Source of the DNA: Nannochloropsis salina CCMP1776
Taxonomy: Eukaryota; Sar; Eustigmatophyceae; Eustigmatales; Monodopsidaceae
DNA length: 64,000 bases
Reading direction: 5' to 3'
NCBI GenBank assembly: GCA_004565275.1
Contig: SDOX01000009.1
Span: 232,007 to 296,006 of the forward strand
Shown: in pieces, positions 49,774-60,690 of the stretch
Position numbering within the stretch: position 1 is the first letter of the stretch
Layout of the letters: every line of letters starts with the position of its first letter
Position numbers and translations under genes: made by a program
Notes under the pieces: generated by a model
Database searches by the model: none
The model's input: only the letters and a program-made list of their open reading frames with translations
What the model was told of the DNA's origin: nothing

Positions 49774-52014
49774 ATGTCGCGGGCGAGCGTGTATCGAAGG
49801 TGGAGATTGTTGTCAGTTGGGGACAAGTATGCGCCCAGCATCCCGACCCTTGGAGCGTGCTTTCAGTACACGCTTTCACCACCAGCCAGAGTACGGCGTC
49901 GACATCACTCGATCAGGGCTTCCTGTGTATCAAAGCCCTTTTCCACAGCTGCCCCGTTTGTGATCCCAGCAACACCAGGCCTGTTTGGAGTGACAGGCCT
50001 TCGTCACCCAGAGGATTTTCTGCGTCTGGCCCGGGAGTCTGTGAGCCGCTGCGAGAATTTGAAGCACGGCCTTCTCACAGGGCGCGTCCCAGCGGGGGTT
50101 GATGTCATCCGCGACATGGACACAATTTCAAACACTCTTTGCATCGCGATCGATGCCGCGGAGCTTGCTCGAAATGTTCACTCCGAAGAAGCTTGGAGGG
50201 AAGCCGCTGAAGAGGCTTTCGCGGGTTTGTCAGGCTATATTCATGAATTGAACACCGACGTTGGTTTGTATCAAGCCGTGTGCTCGGTGGTGAAGGATCC
50301 TCATGTGGCTGCGACGTTAGATGAGGAAGAAAGTCGGACAGCTCAGCTATTAAAGGCGGAGTTTGAGAGCAGTGGCATTCACTTGCCCGATTTAGAGCGA
50401 CAAGAAGTGCGGGCGCTTCTGAATGAAATCACCAGCTTGGAAACTATGTTCAGCAACAACCTCATTCTCGGCCGTCGCTCATTCCAGGTCAGCAAATCTG
50501 ATATCCTTGCGCAGATTCCTTCGGAGGTCGTGCAAAACGTGATACTTCCCCACCAGCCGCCTGGGCAGCCGCCACACCTCCTTACTCTCACCACGGATAC
50601 AGCCGTCGCCAATGCCGTCCTGCGGTACGCGCGGGACGGCAATTTGCGGCGGCGTATGTATCAGGAGGTGAATACGAGTCCGCGAGAGAATTTGGAGGTG
50701 CTTTCGCGTCTCATCAAGTCGCGCGACACTCTGGCCAGGAAGCTTGGGTTCCCAAGTTACGCCCATCGCTTCCTAGCCGACAAGATGGCGAAATGCCCCG
50801 AGGAGGTTGACCGTTTCCTTCGTGCCCTGGCCGAAAATGTCCGAGCAAAGGCGGTGAAAGAGTTAGAGGTCTTGCGACGGGCAAAGCAGGAAGACGAAGG
50901 CGGTTGGGGGGACAGCGCGGATTTTCACAGTTGGGACCTGTCTTACTACATGGGTGCTGTCAAGTCTGCCCGCCACAGCGCCAGCACCGATGGAAAAGGT
51001 GTCTCCGCCTATCTGTCCCTCGAGAACTGCCTACGAGGACTCGCTCTTCTCTCCCAGCGCCTGTTCGGGATAGAGCTGCGGGAAGTAGCTCTCGACGAAA
51101 CAGAGGCCTGGGCGCCCGCTGAGTCGAAGTTGAAAAAAGTGGTCTTGCTCCACCCCCGGCACGGACAGCTCGGAACCATCTATCTAGACCTCTATCCCCG
51201 CCAGGCTAAGTACACGCACCATGCGCAGTTCACGGTCCGCTGCGGCTGTCTTCCCGCTGGAGCTTCCTCCTACCAGCTCCCCGTGGTGGCCCTGGTCTGC
51301 AATTTCTCTCCGTGCGACCCCGCCGGGCCCGTCCTTCTCACGCATGCCGAATTGGAGGCGCTCTTCCATGAGTTCGGGCACGCCCTCCACTCCTTACTCT
51401 CCCGCACGCGCTTTCAGCACGTGGCGGGGACCAGGGCCCCCGTCGATTTCGTGGAAACCCCGAGCCACTTGCTCGAGTATTTCGTCTGGGATCAGCGCGT
51501 GCTCGCCCAGTTCGCACACCACCACCAGACGGGACGGCCCATCCCCGCCGAACTCACAGCTGCCTTGCGGGCAGCAAAGAGGGAGTTCTCGGGGCTGGAC
51601 ACCCAGATCCAGGTCTTGTACTCCCTTGTCGATCAGAAGCTCTTCGGACCGCAGCCCCTGGCGGAGGACCCGACCACCTCGGCCGTCCTGGCCTCGGTGC
51701 AGGAGAAGGTGATGCAGATGCCGCACTCGGAGGGGGCGGTCTGGCATGCTCGATTCGGGCATCTGACAGGGTACGGGGCCGGATACTACGGGTATCTGTA
51801 CGATCGAGTCTTTGCCTCCCACCTGTGGGAGAGGCTCTTTGTGCAAGACCCCTGGAGTAGAGAGGCGGGCGAGCGCCTGTGGAAAGAGATGCTAGTGCAC
51901 GGGGGTGGGAAGGATCCGTGTCATATACTCAGGGACGTGCTGGGGGAGGAACCAGCATTGGACAGTTTTCTCGCGGAGCTAGAGGATGAAGGGGAAGTAG
52001 AGCATAGGGCATAG
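49774..52014 (+). CDS. OCT1: Mitochondrial intermediate peptidase (OCT1/MIPEP), M3 zinc peptidase
   Basis: Single exon, 746 residues. The N-terminus is basic and lacks acidic residues (MSRASVYRRWRLLSVGDKY...VRRRHHSIRASCVSKPFSTA), as expected of a mitochondrial presequence. The mature protein begins near GLFGVTGLRHPEDF, which aligns with MIPEP. The zinc site is HEFGH at residues 532-536 with the third ligand Glu in FVETPSHLLEYF about 28 residues on. Flanking sequences ALHSLLSRTRFQHVAGTRAPVDF match MIPEP rather than thimet oligopeptidase or oligopeptidase F. The enzyme removes an octapeptide from precursors already cut by MPP in the matrix. All catalytic residues are present. Confidence 0.93.
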   Translation: MSRASVYRRWRLLSVGDKYAPSIPTLGACFQYTLSPPARVRRRHHSIRASCVSKPFSTAAPFVIPATPGLFGVTGLRHPEDFLRLARESVSRCENLKHGLLTGRVPAGVDVIRDMDTISNTLCIAIDAAELARNVHSEEAWREAAEEAFAGLSGYIHELNTDVGLYQAVCSVVKDPHVAATLDEEESRTAQLLKAEFESSGIHLPDLERQEVRALLNEITSLETMFSNNLILGRRSFQVSKSDILAQIPSEVVQNVILPHQPPGQPPHLLTLTTDTAVANAVLRYARDGNLRRRMYQEVNTSPRENLEVLSRLIKSRDTLARKLGFPSYAHRFLADKMAKCPEEVDRFLRALAENVRAKAVKELEVLRRAKQEDEGGWGDSADFHSWDLSYYMGAVKSARHSASTDGKGVSAYLSLENCLRGLALLSQRLFGIELREVALDETEAWAPAESKLKKVVLLHPRHGQLGTIYLDLYPRQAKYTHHAQFTVRCGCLPAGASSYQLPVVALVCNFSPCDPAGPVLLTHAELEALFHEFGHALHSLLSRTRFQHVAGTRAPVDFVETPSHLLEYFVWDQRVLAQFAHHHQTGRPIPAELTAALRAAKREFSGLDTQIQVLYSLVDQKLFGPQPLAEDPTTSAVLASVQEKVMQMPHSEGAVWHARFGHLTGYGAGYYGYLYDRVFASHLWERLFVQDPWSREAGERLWKEMLVHGGGKDPCHILRDVLGEEPALDSFLAELEDEGEVEHRA

Positions 52015-52334
52015 CTGAAGGGGAGAGGGGGAAATAGAGAATGTGGCATTTACAGGAGTGGAGAAGACATGTGCGTGGAGCAATAGTGTATGAATAGTTG
52101 GAGGGACTGAAAGATTTCCCGATAGAACAATTACGTGTTAACACGGAGATTCAAGAAGTTGATTATCGCCTAAAGCTTTCATTTTCGGGATGAGTAGCCA
52201 TGAACGCTTTCTCTGTAGAACAAGCTTTGTACAATACAAGGGCAAGGGGCTGGCAACATTACACTGCTCGATGGCGGCCTTTTCCAATCTGTACACCGGT
52301 CTCCTCCGCGTCGGAGGCTCCACCCTCCAACCCC
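52015..52334. other. Convergent 3' region OCT1 / PEX2
   Basis: 320 bases between convergent stops. Nothing further was seen. Confidence 0.35.
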
Positions 52335-53655
52335 CTAATGCCCGGGCACCCACCGCCTGGACGTCGCGAAAAAGGTCCCGCACCTGGGGCACGAGAAGGA
52401 GTCATCCTGCAGACATGCCGTCTTCAAACAGTAGTAGCAGTAAATATGCCCACAGTCTGTCACATAAGGGGTCTGCGCACTCTCCTCCCCGCAAACAACA
52501 CACTCCATATCCCCGTCCGCCCCCCCCGCCCCCGGGACTGCTCCCCCCCCCATCCCCCGCCCCCGCGGCCCACGCTCCTGCCCTCCTCTGTCGGATCAGA
52601 CCGGAAACCTGTCGCCGCAGCCCGTCCCAGTCGACGAGCGGTACCACACAGAGCGCCAGCTGCGTGAAGTGCTCCCAGAGCAGCTGCCGGTTCATAAACT
52701 GGAAATTGATGTTCCGGGCAGCCCCCCCCGAGGAGGGGCCGTAGACGAGGCGCATGCCCACTAAGCGCTGCAGTAGGGAGGGATAGCTGCCCACACGCAA
52801 GAAAACCAGAAAATTGAGTAGCCACGCTAGGCGAAAAAGGCTTTCGGCCCTGGTGAGGGCGCGATAAGCCCGGCGCTTCCACTGCCCTCCCCCTTGAGTG
52901 CCGCTGCTCCTCTCTCCTTGACCTCTGTCATCGCCATTGCTTGCCTGGGCGTCCGATGTGTGAGGTATAAGAGACTGTGGGTGCTGCACCTCGTCCGCCC
53001 ACCCCGCCACGAGTGCGTGCCGTCGAAGCCTCGCGAAGCTCCACTGTCCCGCGATGCACAAAAATCCCAGGAGGAGGCGCTGGCTCACCCGGGGAGCGTG
53101 AGCATCGACTGAGGAGGCAACGGAAGAGACTGATGTCCCGATTGCGTGGCCGTCCACGAAGCGGAGGTTTTGCATGCGCATGCCGGGAGTCGGTTCGTTT
53201 TGGAAGATGGTGAATCGGAAGAGAAGGAAATCAAGCAATGCTTTGAGCTCGGGCTTGTACTTGTCCACAACGCCAGGGGCAAAAAAAGGCGGGGCAAACA
53301 TGCTGCACAATTGGATTTGAAGTAGGTCTAGGAGCTCGGTGTCGAGCACACGAGCATCCACCTGGTTGACTTTCATGACCCCGCTGCTTGCAGTGTCCAG
53401 GCCCCAACCCCCGCCTGGCTTCCCTCGGGCAGACTCCACACTTGCCCCTGGACGATGCTCAGAATATAGCGATAAGGGTGTTTGTAATGGATCTGCGGGT
53501 ATCACGATCGTATTCTCTGGTCGGGGGGCAGAGGGGGGAGGAGAAGGAGAAAGTAGTGCTGGGGAGGTTTGTTGGGAGGAGGAAGGGGGGGAGGACGGGA
53601 GGGAGGAAGTGGGAGTGGTCGTAGGCGTGTCGACCATGACAACACCTGTGCGCAT
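52335..53655 (-). CDS. PEX2: Peroxin PEX2, RING E3 ligase, frame broken at a poly-G/C run
   Basis: Peroxisomal membrane RING-finger E3 that with PEX10 and PEX12 ubiquitinates the import receptor PEX5. Frame one from the ATG at 53655 gives a disordered Pro/Ser N-terminus, then VNQVDARVLDTELLDLLQIQL, the family start, LLDFLLFRFTIFQNEPTPGMRMQNLRF, LLNFLVFLRVGSYPSLLQRLVGMRLVYG and FEFMNRQLLWEHF-like sequence (seen as INFQFMNRQLLW). The RING finger lies in another frame: ECVVCGEESAQTPYVTDCGHIYCYYC...CPRCGTFF, ending at 52335. The switch must lie between about 52560 and 52515, where C9 (52543-52551) and C8 (52520-52527) runs occur on plus. A one-base homopolymer error or allele is likeliest. With the RING included, length and order match PEX2. 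Confidence 0.88.
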
Positions 53656-54225
53656 GAGCGTGAGATATTATTCTTTGCCATTCATCGAGCTCAATTCGCT
53701 TGGGGCACGGTGGACGCAACGCTTCAAGATGACACTGGCACTCAGGGTGCGCTACCAAGCTCTCTGCCGATATTTTGGCGGTTTGAAAGAAATCGAATAC
53801 TCGGCCCCACTACTCGGAAATCCCTTTTCAATCCCACTGGACGAAGTAAAATGTCACAGCGAGCGATCACTTCCACCAAAGGCACTCCTTTCAGCCTCGC
53901 CTGCCCCCCCTTTCGCTGTGGGTAGCGTGTCATCGCCCCTCTCTCTGGTCGCTCGCTCATGCGCCTCCTCTGTGGAGGAAGATCAATAGAGGTCACAGTC
54001 CCTACATATCTCTCAAGTCTCTTTGTGTTCTCACGTATGTACCGGTATTCCAGGGCTACGTCCTCTTAACATCAGTGTCAGGGGGTCGTCTGCTGGACGT
54101 TGGAGGGAGGAAAGCCCAAGCTTCTCCCGCGGCCCAGTCAAGCTCTGTTGTTGAGAGGGTGGCAATTTTGGTGTGCCCACAGGGCATCCACTCGGGATTG
54201 AGGCTGGCCTGTGTTCCTTTCAATC
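53656..54225. promoter_or_regulatory. Divergent promoter region PEX2 / ankyrin protein
   Basis: 570 bases between divergent starts. No clear element was seen. Confidence 0.35.
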
Positions 54226-56040
54226 ATGCCACACGCAGTCAAAGCTCTTTGTCGTGCGGCGCGGCAAGGAGATGTAGCGCGCACCGAGTTAATTCTGGAA
54301 CAATTTCCCGAAACACTGAACGAACGAAATCCAGACGGTCGCACTGCACTGATTGTTGCGGTTCGGCACGGCCAATTGGCAATAGTAGAGCTCTTGCTCA
54401 GGCGCGGCGCTAAAGTTAACAGGGCATCGCACCGCTCAGGAGCTACGCCTGTGTGGCACTGTGCGTGGAAGGGCGAGGAAGCGATCTTGCGTCTCCTGCT
54501 AAAGCACGGGGCAGACCCCAGCACGGAAGCTACGGACTGTGGAACCCCTCTCATGGTGGCCAGCCAGTACGGCCACCTCGAGTGCGCGCGCGTCCTCCTC
54601 GATCAAGGCCCGTGTGCAGCCAAACGCGTGGCCCCCCAGGCTGCCTCGGATGCCTCCTCGGCCAGGAAGCCCCCCGCTCAGGCCCGCGCAGCCCCAGCCT
54701 CTCGCCCCCACCCTCCCCGGACCGTAGATATCGACTACGCGCAGAGCAACTACAAATGCACGGCCCTATGGTGGGCTTGTCGCTCGGATCGTGAAGACGT
54801 GGTGCGGCTCCTGCTCTCGCGCGGGGCCGACTTCACACGCCGGGACTGGAAGGGGCGGACGCCTTTGGAGATCGCGCTCGCCAAGAACCACCCCGGCTGC
54901 GTCCTAGCCGTACAGGAAGCATACCGGGCCTTGGCCCTCTTCAAATACCGGACCCTGCACGACGCCGAGCAATGCCTGCGGCGGCTGCCACTGTCCCGCA
55001 CGCGGGGGTCCACCCTGCAGACGCGCGTCTCATGCGTCCCTGCCTGCCTCCGGGCGCGCCTCTTCCGGCCTCCTCGGCGGACGCAGTACGAGGATCTAAT
55101 GGAGCAATGTGAGCAGCAAGAACTGCAGCTGTTCATGCAACATATGCAGCATCGGCCGCACCGACCTGAGCAGCCTCCGACAGGAAAGGAGGAGGATCAA
55201 CCGCAGAACGCGGGGGAAGTACAGGTGGAGACGAGGAGGGACAGTGATCCAAAGGGCGTTGATAGAGGGGAACATCCGCAAGAAAAGAAGGAAGGAATGA
55301 CTTGGGGCGGGGCGGGGGGGGAAGGGGGGGGCAGTGGGTTCCCCTGGGTGGATGTGAAGGCGCTTCGCCAGGACAGAAGAATAGTCGGCGGTAGAGAGCT
55401 AGTCGAGGACCAGGGAAGTGGATTACGGAGGAGGAGTCACAGTGACGCGGAGGGTAGGGACAGCATGGAGCGGATGCCAAGGTCTTGGCGTCCTGAAAGG
55501 GGAAAGAAGCGGAGTCGCCGGGCGGTCGATGGGCAGCACCAGGCTCGTGGCCACCACGCATATGGCCTGACGAGCGATGAGGTCGCGCGATTTGAGGAAA
55601 ACTTAGGGGAGCACAATGTGGCAATTGGTAACTCGAGTGCTTTGCTCGTCTCCTCTCATCCTGCTCCTTACTCCTCCTGCCCGTTCACCTCCTCCCCCTC
55701 CTCCTCGTCTTCCTGTTCCTCTTCCTCCTCCTCGTCTTCTTCCTCTGTGCATGACGTCTCCTCCTCCTCGCTTGGGGATGCCACACCCTCTGATCTGGCA
55801 TATCGCAATCAAGCTGTGCGAAAGCGCGGAGTGTCATGGAAAGAAAAGCGCCAACAAGGGCTCCAAAACAGGCGAGGCAAGAGAAAGCGGGGGTTGTCCA
55901 TCCCGACGGCCGAGTCGCGCGTGGAAAGAGGAAGGCACGAGCGGGCCTTCGTGGAGGAAATAACCATCATGGTGTCAAAGTTTGTGCTCGAGGACATGCC
56001 AGAGCAGTTATTCATTGAGCTGATGGCATTGATGCGGTGA
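54226..56040 (+). CDS. Ankyrin-repeat protein with basic, Ser-rich C-terminal half
   Basis: The ATG at 54226 gives 604 residues. Five ankyrin repeats fill residues 1-225: ALCRAARQGDVARTELILEQFP, GRTALIVAVRHGQLAIVELLLRRGAKV, GATPVWHCAWKGEEAILRLLLKHGADP, GTPLMVASQYGHLECARVLLDQG, and after a Pro/Ala-rich insert CTALWWACRSDREDVVRLLLSRGADF. The rest is low-complexity and basic, with a poly-Ser tract from TCC repeats at 55660-55750 and possible nuclear signals (RRGKRKRG). The last 25 residues (FVEEITIMVSKFVLEDMPEQLFIELMALMR) form a predicted amphipathic helix that could mediate binding. Function not identifiable. It is unrelated in layout to the ankyrin protein at 8943 apart from the repeats. Confidence 0.8.
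   Translation: MPHAVKALCRAARQGDVARTELILEQFPETLNERNPDGRTALIVAVRHGQLAIVELLLRRGAKVNRASHRSGATPVWHCAWKGEEAILRLLLKHGADPSTEATDCGTPLMVASQYGHLECARVLLDQGPCAAKRVAPQAASDASSARKPPAQARAAPASRPHPPRTVDIDYAQSNYKCTALWWACRSDREDVVRLLLSRGADFTRRDWKGRTPLEIALAKNHPGCVLAVQEAYRALALFKYRTLHDAEQCLRRLPLSRTRGSTLQTRVSCVPACLRARLFRPPRRTQYEDLMEQCEQQELQLFMQHMQHRPHRPEQPPTGKEEDQPQNAGEVQVETRRDSDPKGVDRGEHPQEKKEGMTWGGAGGEGGGSGFPWVDVKALRQDRRIVGGRELVEDQGSGLRRRSHSDAEGRDSMERMPRSWRPERGKKRSRRAVDGQHQARGHHAYGLTSDEVARFEENLGEHNVAIGNSSALLVSSHPAPYSSCPFTSSPSSSSSCSSSSSSSSSSVHDVSSSSLGDATPSDLAYRNQAVRKRGVSWKEKRQQGLQNRRGKRKRGLSIPTAESRVERGRHERAFVEEITIMVSKFVLEDMPEQLFIELMALMR
55660..55755. repeat. TCC-rich tract encoding poly-Ser
   Basis: TCC/TCT/TCG repeats encode a long Ser run in the second ankyrin protein. 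Confidence 0.7.
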
Positions 56041-57280
56041 AAGAGAGGCGAGCAGGGAACCGTCTTGACGAACAGAGCAAGGGGCATGATATATTGTCCT
56101 GAGTTCTGAGTGTGGTTTCAGTAGAAGATGGGCAGCCAACGCCAAAAAAGGATGTCACGCACGATTGCGCTGCTTATATAACTTGATGCTCTCCGGATGT
56201 GGGGAGGAAGCGAAGGGACATGAGATAGGCAGATGAACAACCCGCAATCGAGCAACAAAGCTTGGAAACTTGATTTGATAGGTGCAGCAGCTTCCACTCT
56301 GAGCCGGCGAAGTTCCGGGCCTACATTCATGTAGAAACTCTACTTATTTCATACCTCTGTCGTATCCACCGAACAACATGATCTTGAAAAGGAATCTTCT
56401 GTGCGCCTTGGCTTGTATAAAGTATAAATGAGAGGGATGCAATGTCAGTCCACGGTTCAAAGGATGATATATTTGTTGCTGGCGATTGTTTTTTTCAAAA
56501 GTTCTGTCAAAATTTAAATGTTAGGCTACTGAGAAATATAGATTGTAGATGAGGCCACCACGAGGAGTCAAGTGGGATCAGAACAGGGCGATCCCGCCTG
56601 ACCTCCTTGGCCCCTCATAGCTTTCGTGTGATCATGTTATGTACATGAACATGAATGTCATCATCCTACATACCTATACGAGCTGTACATAATGAGACCA
56701 CATGGCTTTGGACCCTTCAAAGCATTAGTCGTCATCAAGTAGGCTGTAAGCGTGTCTACCAAAAAACATCAAATTAGCGTGTCTTACCGAAATCAATTAC
56801 TATCATGTACCATTTTTCTGTCACTGCTTCCTTATTTCTTTCAAAATTCTTGACACCCCTTCCAAAAAAATAATCCCAAAATGGCCTTCACATCCATTAA
56901 ATAGTTTTAGCGGGGCATTCGCCCCAATCGCACTTTTGGTAAAAAGTCTTGAACCCCCCAGCACGAATAACGGCTCGGGACTACATACACTCAAATTTAA
57001 ACGGTCTTCGCCACGCCGAGGAGACCAAGTGGGACGGGTCCCTTGTCGTGCCAAGCACTTGCCCGAATGAGCCTCCATAGTCATGACAGAATGATCGAAT
57101 AATTTTTATTTGACGAGTGAGAGGAGGGCTCCATTCAGATTTTGAAACGCCGATCGGCGGTAACATTCTTTTGCATTCGATCATTTGACGGCGGGCCACA
57201 GCATATCGTTCATTATTTCACATGCATTTTTTGGATGATCTCACGGTTGATCCAGGGTTGTGATCTGGCAGCGTACAGCA
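56041..57280. other. Gene-poor region with a rod-like hairpin
   Basis: 1.24 kb. Apart from the hairpin at 56548-56620 I see no gene. Confidence 0.35.
56548..56620. ncRNA. Candidate rod-like hairpin RNA
   Basis: The arms ATGAGG and CCTCAT close the stem. Inside, CCA/TGG, GAGGA/TCCTT, GTCA/TGAC and GGGATC/GATCCC pair in order around a loop of about 10 bases, so most of the 73 bases form one imperfect stem. It lies in AT-rich non-coding DNA. It could be a small structured RNA or an old inverted repeat. A partly similar stretch (GAGGAGACCAAGTGGGAC) lies at 57018-57035. Confidence 0.3.
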
Positions 57281-58796
57281 ATGACATGGCCTACGACAGA
57301 GAATGTGCGCCGTAGGAGCTTGCTACTCCTGTTAATCGCCTTACTCGCAGCGATGATTGTGAAAGCAAATGATAAAGCAAGACCATTTACCCGCCTTCAG
57401 TCAACAACGGGCAATGTTGTGGATATTCATGGACAGCAACTTGATCATAACGAGCGACAAAGGAATCAAGAGACACTTGATGATCGGAAGGGAAAGGAAA
57501 GACAGCAAGCCAAGAGAAAGAGACGACTGCAGCAAGCAGCGAGCGGTTTTGATCGTGAGTAGTGGAGCTTTAGCTTTGAAGCAGCCTTTCCCTCGGAAAA
57601 GTCTTTGTGACTTCGTCAATAACTAGACTGACGATCAGACTACGTGAGGCAAAGCGAAGAGAAGCAGGCACTGCAGAGACGTTCGAGGAGGCATATTCTT
57701 GTCTGTGTGGGTTTTTAATCTCACATTTCTCCATCTTAATCCTAGGCACTGCCTTCTAAGCGTGTTTCCGTTGATGCAAGCCCCTAATAGAAGTTCTGTC
57801 GGTCTCTCCTCATATTCCTCATATACACCCACAAGAGCCATTGCGGCCCAATGACAAGGTGGCTTTCCTGCAAAAAATAGCGAAAGGCAATGTGGATCCT
57901 ATAGAGCTTTTCACCCGGGGGGTGAAAAGCAAAGCTTTTCAGGCCGTATTAAAAAATGTTGAGATCCAACATCATATCTTGAAAGAGATGCCGCTCCTTG
58001 CTGCCTTCGACGGTTTCCGTCAGATTACTGGTCGGCGACTAAGCGCAAGAGAGGTGCGTAGGTCCTTGAAAGGAGAGCAATGACGCATATAAATGGATTG
58101 TAGCCGATTATGCAACCATTGAATTGGAGAGAAGCATTTGTGCAAATACCAGGGTGACAATGAAAGCTCTTACTTGATGTGACATCAAGCTTTCTTGTTT
58201 GGTTTCAGCGAAGAGTTTCTCCTATGAGGACGGCAGGAAGCACCACCAAATTCAAGCCTGACATCTCGTAAACACTCATTATGCACCCGATTTCTTGAAA
58301 TTAGACTATGGAAGGCTTCGCGATCGGGGTGCAGAACGTGATTGATTTTGCCAAAGTTGCTTTCATCAAGGTGAAAGACCCTCAGCAAACAGCCGCAACA
58401 ATAGCAAAGATGGCTGCAGATCCCAACCCTGCCATTCAAAGCTTGTTTCGCCGGGCCCAGGAGGGGGATCCTGCAGCGGTGGAAGAGCTGCAGGACGTAT
58501 TCAATGACCTACACTTTCCAGGTGTTGATATGCGTGTTCTCCGGGAAGTCGGGCGGAACCATACCTTCGATAAGTTGTTGTCAATGCCAGAAATCATGCG
58601 CTTCATCGATCGGGACGAATTCGCGTCAAACTTCTTCCGCTCCGACATCAAAGAAACATTTTTTAAACAAGATCCAAGGATAGTTGGAACAAATGCAAAT
58701 GGAATTCAAATAGACACGGCGGCGACCGTAGGCTCCGAAGTTGTGAATGTAGCAGGAGGGACAGAGGAAAAAGCCACAACGGGCATTGTACCTTGA
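57281..58796 (+). CDS. Unknown secretory-pathway protein (three exons)
   Basis: Exons 57281-57554, 57836-58053 and 58305-58796 join with GT-AG borders and matching phases to 327 residues. The N-terminus is a signal peptide or anchor (RRRSLLLLLIALLAAMIVKAND). A short basic, Gln-rich spacer follows. The second and third exons encode a helical region without cysteines, with two similar-looking pieces: KVAFLQKIAKGNVDPIELFTRG and TIAKMAADPNPAIQSLFRRA. Later motifs include GVDMRVLREVGRNHTFDKLL and MRFIDRDEFASNFFRSDI. I recognise no family. It is probably a lumenal or secreted helical protein. Lower GC than the left part of the window is shared by its surroundings, so it gives no sign of transfer by itself. 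Confidence 0.6.
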
Positions 58797-59694
58797 TTTC
58801 GCATGCCCTCTATGACAAGTTACAGCCCTCGATCATGGACACGTTAAGAAGTCTGTACTCAAGGAGATACGATACAGGTATACGATATATTGAAATAGAA
58901 AGGGGTAAAGGAAAGCAATCAGACATAAAAAGGATGACCGATAAGACATCAGCAAGGAATCTACCCGGAATTCTTAAAATTAACTAGCGAGCGAGTACAA
59001 ATCCTTCAAGTGAGTTATACATTTTGGTCTATACGACGGTCATTTTTTGGAAATATTATAGCAGTACTATGCACGCTCATTCCTGTCGACCATGGTCGTC
59101 GGCTTTGCTCCTTGTACATAACGCCTACCCAGATACCTGGAGTCGCCCTTTCCAGCCTGCCACGCCCCCTAAACCTCATTATTGGTCTTTGAAAATTAAC
59201 ATCTATGAGCCTGAGGAAAATGTGAGAATATAGAGGCAAGCCTTGGTTGGCAAAATAAACTCTGCTTTTATGAGATACCTGTAGAATTCACCAAGAGTTT
59301 ATTTCGTCAGTAAATAGATTTATTCCGTCTAAGGTAATAAGGGACAAGTGCGACTTTCCACGAGCAAAACAGCAGTATTTTCTTCATAGCAGAGGCCATT
59401 ATTTAATGGTAGAATTGTACAGAGTCGGAACAACGTATCTCTGATGAAACATAAAACACGACACCTCAGCAAACATTGAGTTCCGCTCCAGCATATATAA
59501 TACATAAGATGAGTTCCAGAAAAGTACCACGCTGCCACAGGTCATGGCCATGAGGTGTGTAATGCGGGGTAGGTGTCTGGTTAAACAAGTCGGGAGGAAT
59601 TGGAAGAAACGGTTTTGTTTATCATCGTGTGGTCACCCACCCTAGAAATATTTTAATACTAACTAAACTAGAAACTAGACGAAGATTGCTGAAA

Positions 59695-59910
59695 TGGACT
59701 GGGTCGCCCGAAAAGTGGCCTTCTCGGCACATAAATCGATTATATGGACTGTAACCGGTGAGCGCTCACATGCTCATTCTCAGCACGGCATCACAAATAT
59801 GAACATAGCATAAATGATGCTACCTCACAAGAAACAACACTTGTTCATATTTCATGCGTCCACTGTTAAATCTGATAATTAAGAGCCAGAAGATAAATTG
59901 TGGGGGAAAG
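59695..59910. repeat. Diverged repeat, copy 1
   Basis: Shares with copies 2 and 3, in the same order, TTCTCGGC, ATCGAT, TGTAACC-GAGCGCTCACATGC, TTCATATTTCATGCGTCCA and a final GTGGGGGAAAG-like end. Confidence 0.6.
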
Positions 59911-60280
59911 GGGGGGGGCGAAGCCAGTGAAGACGAAACGAATGGGAACATATGCATTACACACTTCTGGGCAATAAAGCTTTGTGCGGCGAAAAAGAAA
60001 TTAGCTTGTGGCCCGTGTATCATGCATGACTTGGTCAACTTTAAATTGTATTGGTTCTTACCTTCTTTGTCGTGAAATTCCGCAACGAAGGATGTTGTAT
60101 GCTCTTGAGGTTGGCTGCTGAGCATTTCCAAGGTCACTTTTTAGGGTCAGGGTTATCCTTTCCTAGATGTGAAAAGCTGTCATGTTTATGTTCGCTAGCA
60201 CGCTATTTGCACGGAACGGAACACTGTGCGTTGATGGCACCCCCCCTCTATACCCTGTAATTCAGTAACGCGTTTGTCTC

Positions 60281-60480
60281 TCGGGCCGAGGCTCGGCACA
60301 TAATCGATTTTTGTGGAGTGTAACCAGCGAGCGCTCACATGCCCACACTCCATATGACATGGAAAATACAAAACATACACGATGCCGCCGCACAAAAAAG
60401 AACACTTTTCCATATCTCATCCATCCGTTACTGATTACGCCTGCTCAAAATACCCCTGAGAATAAACAGTGGGAAAGAAG
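60281..60480. repeat. Diverged repeat, copy 2
   Basis: Aligns to copy 1 by GCTCGGCACATAATCGAT, TGTAACCAGCGAGCGCTCAC, CCATATCTCATCCATCCGTT and CAGTGGGAAAG. About 590 bases separate the starts of copies 1 and 2. Confidence 0.6.
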
Positions 60481-60490
60481 GGGCACCGAA

Positions 60491-60690
60491 GGCCGGTCTT
60501 CTCGGCTCGGTAGTAAGTAGTGAAGTATTACTAGTAGTACTGCTAGTAGTAGGGGCGTGATCGATCTTGTGGTTTGAAATCAATGAGCGCACACACGCTG
60601 TTCCTCCACATGGCGCGTTGTCATGTCTCATCCGTCCATTGCTTATCCTCCTGCTCAAAAATGACAAAAAAGATGGGCAGTGGGACCAAT
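60491..60690. repeat. Diverged repeat, copy 3
   Basis: Follows copy 2 directly. It shares TTCTCGGCTCGG, TGATCGATCTTGTGG, AATGAGCGCACACACGC, CATGTCTCATCCGTCCATTG, CTGCTCAAAA and GCAGTGGGACC. Confidence 0.6.
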
